A stretch of DNA of 47,542 nt from Spirochaetaceae bacterium (GCA_026418115.1 JAOABY010000012.1:1-47542); one strand, 5' to 3'. Positions 18,861 to 27,102 are shown, counted from the stretch's first letter. Made by a program: numbers and translations. Notes: generated by a model not told the origin, from the sequence alone.

Positions 18861-20661
18861 CGAGGCTGCCTCCCGAGTGCTTCAACTCTGCGTCGATGCG
18901 CATGATTGTTTCCATTGTTTCCTGTATCTTCGCGGGATCGGCTTCGCCGCCTGCTGTGGCAAGCGAATCGATCAGGGCCTGCTTCCTGCGCTGCAGTGTA
19001 CGTTTCCTGATGCGCCATGTACCATCCAGTATCAGTCTGTCTCTCTCGCCTGCCAGCTCGCCTGAAGCAGCTATTGCAGCAACGGATTCTACTGTCGAAC
19101 TGTCGGTGCAGTGGGTCAGGATTCCTGCCAGATCATGCACCCCTTCTACCTCTGCTTCTTCAAGTGCTTCGAATAGATCACGCGCCCTCGGATCGTCGAG
19201 GTCGTACTTTCCTACATGGGCTCTCACGGTGTTGAAGAATTCCGGCTGCAGGGCCACTGCTGTCATGAACAGGAGATCAGCTGTTCTCACCCGCGACTGG
19301 CCTTGCCCTGGTGTCTGCGCAATCTGTTCAGAAGCGGTACGGCGCACCTGATCTCCAAGACCTCCTGCAAGTTTCGCCTTGGCAAAATCCGAAGCTATCG
19401 CATGTGCGCTGACACCCGTAGCCATGCTGATGTCCCGGAAGAAATCCTGTCGTTTCACATCCGAGTCGAGCGCATCGAGATAGGGGAACAGAAAGGATAT
19501 CGCTTTCGCTTTGCCCTCCATGGTAGAGACATCGAAAAGCTTCCTGGCGCGAGTGAGCAGAAAAGTTCCAGCGTTTATAGTATTTTTCAATATTTGTGTC
19601 AATACCCCAGGCCCTTGCTTCTCGAGTATTTCCGATGCATCCTTGCCGCCTTCCAGCATCAGAACCGATACCTCAAGGCCTGCTGCAGTCGCCACCACAC
19701 AGGCTCTCTCTGCAGCCCGTACTCCTGCTTCGTCGCCGTCAAAACAGAGAAGTACTCTGGCCGCCCGCCGCCTGAGCATCAAAGCCTGCCGGGCGGTGAA
19801 TGCAGTTCCCAGTGGTGCCACAGCATGAGTTATCCCTGCCTGGTGGAAAGACAGCGCATCCATGTAGCCCTCGCATACCAGAGCCGCATCCTGGTTCGCA
19901 ATGCTCTCCAGCGCCTGGGGCAGGGCAAAAAGCGTTTCCTGTTTTCGATACAGCAGCGTGTCGGGGCTGTTCAGGTATTTGGGGCCATCGTCCGACATGC
20001 AACGTCCGCCAAAGGCCACCACTCTGCCCTTGGCATCCATTATGGGGAACATGATTCTATCGGCAAATAGCGGCCAGGTAGGATTATTCCCTGAGAACAG
20101 ACCGCTTTTTGCAAGAAATTCATCCGAGTACCCCTTGGAACGAAGAAAGGCGTGCAGCCATCCGCGATCAGCAGGGGCGTATCCAAGCCTGAATTTTTCT
20201 ATCAGCGTATCATCAATGCCTCGTCTGTGAAGCACATCAAGAGCGTTTCTTCCGTGAGGGGTGTTCGTAAGAAACCAGTTGAAAGTCGTGGCAAGCCTTT
20301 CATGAAGGTCGAGCAGATCACGGCGGTCTTTTTCCTCGTTCTGGATTTCTTCAGGCTTGCGATCATCGAAGCTCAGGGGTACGCCTGCTCTGCGGGCAAG
20401 TTCGATCATCGTTTCATGGTAGGTGAGCTTTTCCATTTCCATGAGAAACTGGACAATCGATCCTCCCTTATGACAGCCGAAGCAGTAGAAGAGCCCTGTT
20501 TCAGCATTGACTGAAAAGGATGGTGTTTTTTCGGTGTGGAACGGGCACAGCCCCCAATAGGACGAACCCTTGCGCACAAGACGAACATGCTCCTGATATA
20601 CCGCAAGAAAATCGGTTTTCTCGAGGATTGCCTGCCGCGTCTCAGACGATATGCGTCCCAT
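18853..20661 (-). CDS. dnaG: DNA primase DnaG
   Basis: The 602-residue primase synthesises RNA primers at the replication fork. A CHC2 zinc finger lies at 35-66, with Cys39, His42, Cys60 and Cys63 ([21 protein letters not shown]). The RNA polymerase core and Toprim domain follow, with [13 protein letters not shown] and the DGDEAG metal-binding motif. The C-terminal helicase-binding region is less conserved. The Shine-Dalgarno AGAAGG precedes the ATG. It starts 8 nt after mltG and its end overlaps rpoD. Confidence 0.97.
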   Translation of the reverse strand: MGRISSETRQAILEKTDFLAVYQEHVRLVRKGSSYWGLCPFHTEKTPSFSVNAETGLFYCFGCHKGGSIVQFLMEMEKLTYHETMIELARRAGVPLSFDDRKPEEIQNEEKDRRDLLDLHERLATTFNWFLTNTPHGRNALDVLHRRGIDDTLIEKFRLGYAPADRGWLHAFLRSKGYSDEFLAKSGLFSGNNPTWPLFADRIMFPIMDAKGRVVAFGGRCMSDDGPKYLNSPDTLLYRKQETLFALPQALESIANQDAALVCEGYMDALSFHQAGITHAVAPLGTAFTARQALMLRRRAARVLLCFDGDEAGVRAAERACVVATAAGLEVSVLMLEGGKDASEILEKQGPGVLTQILKNTINAGTFLLTRARKLFDVSTMEGKAKAISFLFPYLDALDSDVKRQDFFRDISMATGVSAHAIASDFAKAKLAGGLGDQVRRTASEQIAQTPGQGQSRVRTADLLFMTAVALQPEFFNTVRAHVGKYDLDDPRARDLFEALEEAEVEGVHDLAGILTHCTDSSTVESVAAIAASGELAGERDRLILDGTWRIRKRTLQRRKQALIDSLATAGGEADPAKIQETMETIMRIDAELKHSGGSLDE

Positions 20662-20669
20662 GTGACCTT

Positions 20670-21668
20670 CTACAAGCCTTTGGTTCTGATAGGTGCACCG
20701 GTATGTTCTTCAAAAGTCCTTGAGAAACGGTGCACACCATTTCCATCATCCAGCAATCTAAAATACAGAAAATCCGTCTCTGCAGGAAAGAGTGCAGCAC
20801 GCAATGCCACTTCACCAGGGTTCGAAATCGGACCCGGCGGCAGGCCCTTGTATCGATAGGTATTGTAGGGATCATCAATCTGAAGATCGCTATAGAAAAT
20901 CTGAGATGGATGAGGTTTGCCCTGGTGTTCGGTCAGCACGTAGGCCACGGTGGCACATGACTGCAGAGGCATGCCTGATGCCAGCCTGTTGTAGAACACC
21001 GAGGCAATCAAGGGAGCCTCATCAGCCTTCCGATATTCCCGCTCCACGATTGATGCAATGATGACTGCTCGATGGAGTGCTTCTGGCGAAACAGACTTGC
21101 CTAATGAAGCCGTAACCTCGAAGAAACGGCGGGTCATCATTGCAACAACGTCTCTGGCACTGGAATCAGGCTCGAGCAGATAGGTATCGGGAAACAGATA
21201 GCCTTCAAAATTGCCATGGGGAATGCCTGCCTCACGGGCAGCAACCTCATCCTTCGCCGCCGCGAGAAAATCTTCAGCTCCTGTTATGCCCTCACTGGCC
21301 AGAATGTCTGCGATCTGGCGCATGGTCCTGCCCTCTGGAATGAGGACCTTTCGCGCAATGGTCTGCCCCTTCGAGATCATGTTCGCGGCCTGCAATGTCG
21401 ATATTCCGGCAGGGAAACTGTAGGTCCCAGCCTTGATCATACGGTCGCGGCCCCCGATCTTCATAATGAGTCGAAATACATTGGTGCTTGTTATGACTTT
21501 CTGGTCTCGCAGCTGGATGGCAATCTGTGAAAGTGTCGATCCGCGTTCAATCCTCAGCATTACAGCCTCCCGTCTTGCGGGAGGAAGCACGAGCAGCAGC
21601 GCGGTAAACATCAGAGCGAGCAGTACAAGCAGTATGGTGGCACGCAACGTCATTGATGCGTATTTCAT
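20670..21668 (-). CDS. mltG: Endolytic murein transglycosylase MltG
   Basis: The 332-residue membrane-anchored lytic transglycosylase cleaves nascent glycan strands and helps set their length. One N-terminal membrane helix (TILLVLLALMFTALLLVLPP, 11-30) is followed by a LysM-like region (RIERGSTLSQIAIQLRDQKV). The YceG catalytic domain contains IASIVEREY, with Glu209 as the expected catalytic acid. Its C-terminal signature is GLPPGPISNPG. Its ATG overlaps the stop of the YkgJ-like gene. Placement directly before dnaG-rpoD ties wall synthesis genes to replication and transcription genes in one transcript. Confidence 0.95.
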   Translation of the reverse strand: MKYASMTLRATILLVLLALMFTALLLVLPPARREAVMLRIERGSTLSQIAIQLRDQKVITSTNVFRLIMKIGGRDRMIKAGTYSFPAGISTLQAANMISKGQTIARKVLIPEGRTMRQIADILASEGITGAEDFLAAAKDEVAAREAGIPHGNFEGYLFPDTYLLEPDSSARDVVAMMTRRFFEVTASLGKSVSPEALHRAVIIASIVEREYRKADEAPLIASVFYNRLASGMPLQSCATVAYVLTEHQGKPHPSQIFYSDLQIDDPYNTYRYKGLPPGPISNPGEVALRAALFPAETDFLYFRLLDDGNGVHRFSRTFEEHTGAPIRTKGL

Positions 21669-22141
21669 GCATGTAATCCAGGTATCATATCGGACAGTTC
21701 AGGTATTTCCTTGAGGGAGAGAGGCGGATTGGCTCTTCTCTCAAGTATGGCATCGAGTATGCTCTCAGAAGGTACTGGCACGCCCTTTCCTATTCCAGGA
21801 CAGTACTGCCCTTCCGCTTCCCAGGATCGGCGGCTTTCAATGATGGATTCCCAGAAAGGATAGGTTCTGCACTGTGCAGGTCTTGCATCGTAGACGCAGC
21901 ATCCTGTTTTTTCAAGGAAAATGCAGTCGAAATTTTCTTTTTCCCTGAGGCTGAGTGTTGTCAGGGCACCGAGATCCACAACCCTGCAATAGGCTTCCGC
22001 GAACTCTCTCCGTGAAAGACCGGTTCTTCTGCAGAGCGCTTCCAGATCACCGATTGAGAGCCATACGAAACCCGGGGATCCGCTGCAGCAGGAATTGCAG
22101 CGCGTGCAGGAAAATCGAAGCGATTGCATCTCATACGCCAT
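21665..22141 (-). CDS. YkgJ-like cysteine-cluster protein
   Basis: The 158-residue protein contains the Fe-S/zinc cysteine-cluster pattern CTRCNSCCSG near the N-terminus. Further cysteines follow (FLEKTGCCVYDARPAQCRTY, YCPGIG). This is the YkgJ/CxxCxxCC family, whose function is unknown. I start it at the ATG at 22139-22141 because GGAG lies 7 nt upstream. The frame remains open to 22351, but that extension would translate both tRNA genes and is rejected. The gene lies just past the tRNA terminator. It overlaps mltG by 4 nt and leads the mltG-dnaG-rpoD run. Confidence 0.85.
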   Translation of the reverse strand: MAYEMQSLRFSCTRCNSCCSGSPGFVWLSIGDLEALCRRTGLSRREFAEAYCRVVDLGALTTLSLREKENFDCIFLEKTGCCVYDARPAQCRTYPFWESIIESRRSWEAEGQYCPGIGKGVPVPSESILDAILERRANPPLSLKEIPELSDMIPGLHA

Positions 22142-22160
22142 GATGATCTCCGGCCCTGAT

Positions 22161-22187
22161 AAAAAAACCTCCTCTTGCGAGGAGGTT
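22161..22187 (-). terminator. Rho-independent terminator of the tRNA unit
   Basis: Read on the minus strand, AACCTCCTC (22187-22179) pairs perfectly with GAGGAGGTT (22174-22166) across a TTGC-complement tetraloop and is followed by seven T residues (22167-22161). It begins 2 nt after the tRNA-Tyr gene and lies ahead of the YkgJ-like gene. The YkgJ-like gene must therefore use read-through or a promoter I cannot identify. Confidence 0.92.
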
Positions 22188-22188
22188 G

Positions 22189-22271
22189 TGGGGAGAGAAG
22201 GATTTGAACCTTCGAAGGCGAAAGCCAACAGATTTACAGTCTGCCCCCTTTGACCGCTCGGGAATCTCCCC
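22189..22271 (-). tRNA. tRNA-Tyr (GTA)
   Basis: The 83-nt gene has a 7-bp acceptor stem GGGGAGA/TCTCCCC with discriminator A. The anticodon loop is CTGTAAA (anticodon GTA). A long variable arm (TTGGCTTTCGCCTTCGA region) marks it as class II, as expected for bacterial tRNA-Tyr. The T loop GGTTCAAATCC is standard. CCA is not encoded (ACAA follows on the minus strand), so CCA must be added after transcription. Confidence 0.97.
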
Positions 22272-22293
22272 AATATTGGACATATGTCCCTCG

Positions 22294-22366
22294 AGCCATC
22301 TCCCGGAATCGAACCGGGGACCCCGAGATTACAAGTCACGTGCTCTGCCAACTGAGCTAAGATGGC
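22294..22366 (-). tRNA. tRNA-Thr (TGT)
   Basis: The 73-nt gene has acceptor stem GCCATCT/AGATGGC with discriminator T. Its D arm is AGCTCAGTTGGCAGAGC, its anticodon loop CTTGTAA (anticodon TGT), and its T arm GGTTCGATTCC. CCA is not encoded. It is the first gene of a two-tRNA unit, 22 nt before tRNA-Tyr. Confidence 0.97.
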
Positions 22367-22382
22367 GTGTGGAGCGAGTCAG

Positions 22383-22411
22383 ACTATACAAAAACGTGGC
22401 TCATTGGTCAA
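22383..22411 (-). promoter_or_regulatory. Sigma-70 promoter for the tRNA-Thr/tRNA-Tyr unit
   Basis: On the minus strand, -35 TTGACC (22411-22406), a 17-nt spacer and -10 TATAGT (22388-22383) match the consensus at 5/6 positions each. The predicted start is near 22376, about 10 nt before tRNA-Thr. The -35 box lies inside the last codons of surE. Confidence 0.85.
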
Positions 22412-23183
22412 TACCTTTTGGGAAAAAGACCGGGCTTCCATTGAGAGCGGAGTCATGTGCTGCACGTGGATGGACTTCTATGAGGCTGAGGGCAATCGCG
22501 CCAAGTCCTACTGCATGATGATCCGAGAGCTCATCCGGTGTCCGTTCATGTCTTCCTTCTGTCAGAAAACAGTAGGTATAGCCATCAGCTCCTTCGAAAC
22601 ATCTGAGCTTGTCTATGTATCGATTCTTTCCGGGTACGGTCCAGACTGCCTGGAGATCTCTGCATTTCGTAGGTGGACCATTGATATTGAGAAAGGTATC
22701 TGGCTTCCACAGTGCAACCAGTGCCTCGAGATGATCGGCGATAAAGCCTGCCAAACCCGAATATTCAAGTGGCTGGGCGAAGGACGCACAGGAGACTGCG
22801 ATAGCGGGTATGCCTTCCAGTGCGGCCTGTCGTGCGGCTCCGCACGTTCCCGAGTAAATGATGTCGGTACCCAGATTGGGACCGAAATTGATTCCGCTGA
22901 TCACCACATCGGGGGCCTCTTCGAGCACTGCAAGTCCGGCGATGATGATACAGTCCGCAGGTGTACCGGAACAGCTGTATCGGCGTAGCCCAAGATGTCT
23001 GAGTTTCGTTGGTTTCTTGAGAGTCATCGCATGGCTCACTCCCGAACGCTCATGTTCAGGTGCAACGATCCATACTTCATGGAGGGAGGAGCCGTCTTCC
23101 TTGCGAAGGTCGTTCAGCGCTGCGGCAAGGGCCTGCAGGCCGTCAGAGTCTATACCGTCATCGTTGGTGAGCAGAATTCTCAT
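22401..23183 (-). CDS. surE: 5'/3'-nucleotidase SurE
   Basis: The 260-residue metal-dependent phosphatase removes phosphate from nucleoside monophosphates. The N-terminal MRILLTNDDGIDSDGLQAL contains the metal-binding NDD. SGVSHAMTLKKP and VVISGINFGPNLGTDIIYSG are the other family blocks. The length is normal. AAAAGGAAA just before the ATG acts as the ribosome site. It lies 51 nt downstream of the galactokinase-like gene on the same strand. Its 3' end carries the tRNA promoter. Confidence 0.95.
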   Translation of the reverse strand: MRILLTNDDGIDSDGLQALAAALNDLRKEDGSSLHEVWIVAPEHERSGVSHAMTLKKPTKLRHLGLRRYSCSGTPADCIIIAGLAVLEEAPDVVISGINFGPNLGTDIIYSGTCGAARQAALEGIPAIAVSCASFAQPLEYSGLAGFIADHLEALVALWKPDTFLNINGPPTKCRDLQAVWTVPGKNRYIDKLRCFEGADGYTYCFLTEGRHERTPDELSDHHAVGLGAIALSLIEVHPRAAHDSALNGSPVFFPKGIDQ

Positions 23184-23234
23184 TGCGTTTCCTTTTCATG
23201 TGGATGTTCTGGCATTCAGACTGGACATGGAGGC

Positions 23235-24383
23235 TCAATGATCGAGCATTCTCAAGCCTTCGCCTGTTGCAACTTCATGAACTACCGGCCTGAATCCAAA
23301 GATCCTCTCGTATTCTTCAAGCTGCGCACGGTAGGCGGGCATCGCCTCTCTCTTCAGAATCGTCATTGTACTTCCACCGAATCCCGGACCTACCAGTCTG
23401 GAACACAGCACGCCTTCGATGCTGCCTGATCTTCGGACCAGCCAGTCTATTTCAGGGCATGAGATTTCATAGAGATTGACGAGCGAAGCATGTGACTTGG
23501 CGATGATACGGGCAAATGCAGGATAGTCCTGTCTGTTCAGTGCTTCCTCCGCCTCTGCCACACGTTTGATTTCCTCAACTATATGGATGCAGCGCCTTCT
23601 TTTGCGCTCAGGTACAGCGCCCATGATCTCATCAAGATCTCGCAAGGTGAAATGGCGAAGCGTCTTCTTGCCTTCATGATCAAGCACCGCCAGACAGGCG
23701 CGGCAGTCTTCTCTTCGCAATTCAAGCTCATTCTCTACGGGAACGCGGGGTACCTTCGAATCCGTAATCAGCAGCATCCATGGTTCAGGCAGGAAGGGCG
23801 CGCTTCTTCTTTTGCCGGATCTCAGATCGAGTATGGAAACAGTTCGGCCGGCTGGCGCTGTCATTGCCAGATAGTTTGTAAAGGATACAGGCTTTTCAAA
23901 AAATTGAGATTGCGCCCGGCATGCATGCTCGGCGAGCTGCTCGTGCTCGAGATTGAGTCCGAAGGCAGTGTTCAGGGCAAGCGCCGTAGCCATGTTGATT
24001 GCGGCAGAGACTCCCAGTCCGAGGGCAGGCGGCACATTGCTCTGTATGGTGACGTTCAAACCCCTGGGTTCCAGATCAAAATTCTTCAGGAAATAATCAT
24101 AGACGCTTTTGGCGTGGTTGGCCCATCGATCTTCTTTCTTGTATTTCAACGTAGCAAGATTGCTGCGCTTTCTCTCATTGAAATCAGCAGCGTGAAACCT
24201 CAGTGCGCTGTCTTTTCTGAAAGATATGGCCACTCTCACGTCAAGCGACAGCGAAGCGGCCATCACGAGCCCCTGGCTGAAATCGGTATGCTCTCCAAGC
24301 ATTTTCAGCACTGCAGGAGCTGACGCGACCGATAACGGAGGAGTTTCGTATTCCGTTGCGTGAATGGCGAAGATATCTTTCAT
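23235..24383 (-). CDS. Galactokinase-like GHMP protein with substituted catalytic residues
   Basis: The 382-residue protein follows the GalK layout. It has an N-terminal GEHTD block (30-34), the GHMP nucleotide loop NVPPALGLGVSAA and a late GPGFGGSTMTIL block. Two catalytic positions differ from active galactokinases. APGRVNLIGEHTD is APAVLKMLGEHTD here, so the conserved Arg is Val25. The CGIMDQ segment aligns with VSFTNY, so the catalytic Asp is Asn170. The nucleotide loop and fold look intact. It may be a sugar-binding regulator, a kinase for another substrate, or inactive. I start it at the ATG at 24381-24383; a TTG 13 codons upstream lies over the promoter. Confidence 0.8.
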   Translation of the reverse strand: MKDIFAIHATEYETPPLSVASAPAVLKMLGEHTDFSQGLVMAASLSLDVRVAISFRKDSALRFHAADFNERKRSNLATLKYKKEDRWANHAKSVYDYFLKNFDLEPRGLNVTIQSNVPPALGLGVSAAINMATALALNTAFGLNLEHEQLAEHACRAQSQFFEKPVSFTNYLAMTAPAGRTVSILDLRSGKRRSAPFLPEPWMLLITDSKVPRVPVENELELRREDCRACLAVLDHEGKKTLRHFTLRDLDEIMGAVPERKRRRCIHIVEEIKRVAEAEEALNRQDYPAFARIIAKSHASLVNLYEISCPEIDWLVRRSGSIEGVLCSRLVGPGFGGSTMTILKREAMPAYRAQLEEYERIFGFRPVVHEVATGEGLRMLDH

Positions 24384-24390
24384 CCGCTTT

Positions 24391-24419
24391 ATTGTATACC
24401 AGCATTGGCCTGCCTTCAA
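24391..24419 (-). promoter_or_regulatory. Promoter of the galactokinase-like gene, predicted leaderless
   Basis: On the minus strand, -35 TTGAAG (24419-24414), a 17-nt spacer and -10 TACAAT (24396-24391) form a good sigma-70 promoter. Only 7 nt (AAAGCGG) separate the -10 box from the ATG. The transcript should therefore start at or next to the start codon. Confidence 0.7.
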
Positions 24420-24472
24420 CAATGATTTTCAAGTATTGCAGGCCACATTACTTCGAATGGTATCGATGCTGT

Positions 24473-24500
24473 TTGCATTTGAGCGATCCATGCATATACT
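24473..24500 (+). promoter_or_regulatory. Candidate promoter of the Memo/AMMECR1 pair
   Basis: TTGCAT (24473-24478), a 16-nt spacer and TATACT (24495-24500). The -10 box matches the consensus at 5/6 and the -35 box only at 3/6. The start would be near 24507, giving a 34-nt leader before the ATG at 24541. Confidence 0.5.
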
Positions 24501-24540
24501 TTTCAGTAGGTCAGCAGAAAATTATGCCAATGGAGCTGTA

Positions 24541-25350
24541 ATGATCAGGAGCCCGCTCGTATCAGGAATATTCTACCCATCTGACGGCAATGTGCTGAAG
24601 CAGCAGATAGATGATCTCCTGACCAGGGCGATTGCTCACGCCGGATACTGCAATGCTGTAATGGCTCCCCATGGCAGCCTGACATACAGTGGGGTCATGG
24701 CTGCTGCTGCATGGAAGGCCATGGAAGGCAGTATGCCTTCTTTGGTCATCGTGGTTGGTCCCTCACACTCTGGATTCGATGAAGGCATATTTCTGCCGGA
24801 ATCATCGCAATTTGCCATGCCGGATTTCAGGGTACAGGTAGACATGACCCTATGCGAATATTTGCTCAGGAAAATATCCGGCCTTACACGATCAGATATT
24901 CCTCATCTTGAAGAACACTCCATAGAAATGCAGCTCCCCTTCCTGCATGCCGTATTCCCCGGTGTTCCCATGTTACCTGTTATCGTATCCGGAAGACTGG
25001 AATCATATGCCGAACTATTATCAGAGATTTTCAGCGAAATCAGATCGAGCGTTGCCGGAACCGTGAATATTGTCATATCCTCGAATCTCGCCATGGCCGA
25101 AGATGAAGAAGCCTGTGATGCATCGTCCCTGTCCTATCTGGACGCCATCATGAGGCGAGACTATGAAGCCATGCAGCGTATGCGAGCCGGCTCAACCTCT
25201 TTCTGTGGCAGCATAGTTGAAGAGGCATTTCTTCGCTCGTTTCCGGAACTGCAAGCGGAAGTCATCACCTATGGCAATTCCGCTGGTCGAAGAACAAGCC
25301 CGGAAGAACTTGTCGTAGGCTATGCAGCGGTTCGCTTCAGGAAGGCATGA
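24541..25350 (+). CDS. MEMO-family protein (AmmeMemoRadiSam system B)
   Basis: The 269-residue protein matches the Memo fold, which is related to class III extradiol dioxygenases. APHGSLTYSG contains His44 and VVGPSHSGF contains His76, both at the positions of Memo metal ligands. LEEHSIEMQLPFLH and the closing VVGYAAVRF are also typical. The usual SSDxxHY segment reads SSNLAMA at 180-186, so its Asp and His are replaced by Asn182 and Met185. I chose the ATG at 24541, preceded by GGAG; the frame is open further upstream over the promoter. The AMMECR1 gene follows 1 nt after the stop. The biochemical role of the family is unsettled. Confidence 0.9.
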   Translation: MIRSPLVSGIFYPSDGNVLKQQIDDLLTRAIAHAGYCNAVMAPHGSLTYSGVMAAAAWKAMEGSMPSLVIVVGPSHSGFDEGIFLPESSQFAMPDFRVQVDMTLCEYLLRKISGLTRSDIPHLEEHSIEMQLPFLHAVFPGVPMLPVIVSGRLESYAELLSEIFSEIRSSVAGTVNIVISSNLAMAEDEEACDASSLSYLDAIMRRDYEAMQRMRAGSTSFCGSIVEEAFLRSFPELQAEVITYGNSAGRRTSPEELVVGYAAVRFRKA

Positions 25351-25351
25351 T

Positions 25352-25906
25352 ATGAAGTTCGATATTCCTTCTGCCGACAGGAAAGCATTACTCGCTCTTG
25401 CCAGAGAATCAATTGCCACCGCCTTCGACAGCAGGCAGCCAGAAATGCCTTCATTGCAGGATGATATCCGGTGCGGTGCCTTCGTGACACTCCGCATTGA
25501 CGGCAATCTGAGAGGCTGTATCGGGAGAATGCACAGTAACGATCTGCTTCCCATCACAATAGCGGAAATGGCCAGAGCCGCAGCGTTCGAGGATCCTCGT
25601 TTTCCCCCACTCTCCTCTGATGAGCTTGACCGGATTGAAATTGAAATCACTTTACTCTCACCGCTCAGACCGGTCAGGCCGGAAGAAGTGCAGCCAGGCA
25701 TCCATGGAATTCTGATCAGCGCATATGGCCGTTCGGGAGTATTACTTCCCCAGGTTGCGCTTGAGTATGGATGGGACAGAGAGACTTTTCTCTCTCAGGT
25801 ATGCCGAAAGGCGGGTCTTCCTCCTGACACCTGGCGCAGCGATGCAGCACAGCTCTATGCTTTTGAGGGACTGGTGTTTTCCGAGTCGGTATCTGAAGGT
25901 GCATGA
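25352..25906 (+). CDS. AMMECR1 domain protein (AmmeMemoRadiSam system A)
   Basis: The 184-residue protein carries the AMMECR1 signature LRGCIGRM. It also has AAFEDPRFPPLSSDEL, IEIEITLLSPLRPV and GVLLPQVALEYGWDRETFL, which are diagnostic. The start at 25352 has AGGAAGG at good spacing and lies 1 nt after the Memo stop. These two families commonly sit next to a radical SAM partner; no such gene is adjacent here. The last 52 nt of the coding region overlap the end of the FemAB-type gene on the opposite strand. Confidence 0.92.
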   Translation: MKFDIPSADRKALLALARESIATAFDSRQPEMPSLQDDIRCGAFVTLRIDGNLRGCIGRMHSNDLLPITIAEMARAAAFEDPRFPPLSSDELDRIEIEITLLSPLRPVRPEEVQPGIHGILISAYGRSGVLLPQVALEYGWDRETFLSQVCRKAGLPPDTWRSDAAQLYAFEGLVFSESVSEGA

Positions 25907-27102
25907 CTGGATTGCATGCCGATCATCGCAAGTTTTTTTCTGATTCGCTTGTGCCAGATCTGGCGTAGGATTTCTGCCGAATGGAACAGAAAATATCCAG
26001 GGCTCTGTAGCGGGAAATCCCATGCTCCCATGCGGCGCACGATGGTCCCACCGAACCCTGTCTTGAATCGATAGAGCCCAGCCATGGGATGGTTCTGGTC
26101 GTCTCCATTCGGGGGAATCCCGAAGAAATCATAATATGCACATCCCATGGATCTTGCCAGTCGAATGGCATGCCACTGGAGTGCATAGGCAGGCATAAGA
26201 TTTCTTTTCTCGGAGGAAGAAGCACCATACAGATAGACCGCTTCCTTTCCGAAAAAGAATACGATTATGCCTGCCAGAGCCCTTCCTTCATGCTTTGCCA
26301 GCAGAAGGGAAATGCGCGGCAGTGCATGCTCTGGTATTCCCTTCTGCCGCATGAGATTGGCGACTTCATAAACTGTATCAAAAAGCTTCTCATAGTAGGA
26401 TGCGGGATGAATGGCAATTCTGTCTCGTGCAGCAGTCTCGCGATAGAGCGACATGAAGGTAGCAAGGTCCTGCTTTCCCGCTTCCTCAACCTGTACACCT
26501 TTCTTTTCAGCCAGACGGATGTTGTACCGCCACTTTGGTTTCATCCCCGCGAGCAAAGCAGATTCTTCGGGAGCCAGATCAAGGATAACGGTATCAGGCA
26601 CCTGCACGGCAATGCCTGGCTGCAAGCCTGCCTGGCGCATTCGCGCAGCTTCTGGTTGCAGTTCAACTTTCTGCAATGCATTGGTTTTCGATGGGCTGAT
26701 CTGCCAGGGTACATCAAGACGAATGAAAAGATCTCTACTGCCGAGTGCCGCACCGGTCTGACGCAGCAATTCTACTGCAAGATGTTCACGATCCTGTACA
26801 TGTTCGAGGCATGACAGCCCAAAAGGAACATAGAGAAAGGAAACTCTGCCGGCGATACTGCGGCGAAGTACCAGAATCTCTGCATCGGCTGGCAGCGACC
26901 CTACCGATGCTCTGCAGATGAATGATTCCCAGCCGGTTCTTGCCTTGAAGAGGCCCCAGAGTCGCGATTGCAGAAAGCTTCCTCTGGAGCGATCCTCAAC
27001 GCACTGGACAGGCTCGGAAATTCGCTCGATATGAATTTCCATTCGATTCATGAGCGGCGATTGCCGCATTCCCTTCTGAGCATCAGGGCAAGACTCATCC
27101 AA
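25855..27102 (-). CDS. FemAB/FemX-type aminoacyltransferase
   Basis: The 415-residue protein resembles FemABX transferases, which add amino acids from aminoacyl-tRNA to the peptidoglycan stem peptide. Key segments are FLQSRLWGLFKARTGW, the KPKWRYNIRLAEKKGVQVEE block of the GNAT-like fold, ALAGIIVFFFGKEAVYLYGA, and YDFFGIPPNGDDQNHPMAGL followed by RFKTGFGG. The start at 27102 is a TTG that follows GAAGG and overlaps the metG stop. ATG codons at 27069, 27051 and 27042 are alternatives without a better ribosome site. It is translationally coupled to metG. Confidence 0.88.
   Translation of the reverse strand: MDESCPDAQKGMRQSPLMNRMEIHIERISEPVQCVEDRSRGSFLQSRLWGLFKARTGWESFICRASVGSLPADAEILVLRRSIAGRVSFLYVPFGLSCLEHVQDREHLAVELLRQTGAALGSRDLFIRLDVPWQISPSKTNALQKVELQPEAARMRQAGLQPGIAVQVPDTVILDLAPEESALLAGMKPKWRYNIRLAEKKGVQVEEAGKQDLATFMSLYRETAARDRIAIHPASYYEKLFDTVYEVANLMRQKGIPEHALPRISLLLAKHEGRALAGIIVFFFGKEAVYLYGASSSEKRNLMPAYALQWHAIRLARSMGCAYYDFFGIPPNGDDQNHPMAGLYRFKTGFGGTIVRRMGAWDFPLQSPGYFLFHSAEILRQIWHKRIRKKLAMIGMQSSHAPSDTDSENTSPSKA

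Noticed and set aside
22142-22351. N-terminal extension of the YkgJ-like protein by 70 residues
   Set aside because: It would translate through the terminator and both tRNA genes; a good ribosome site precedes the ATG at 22141.
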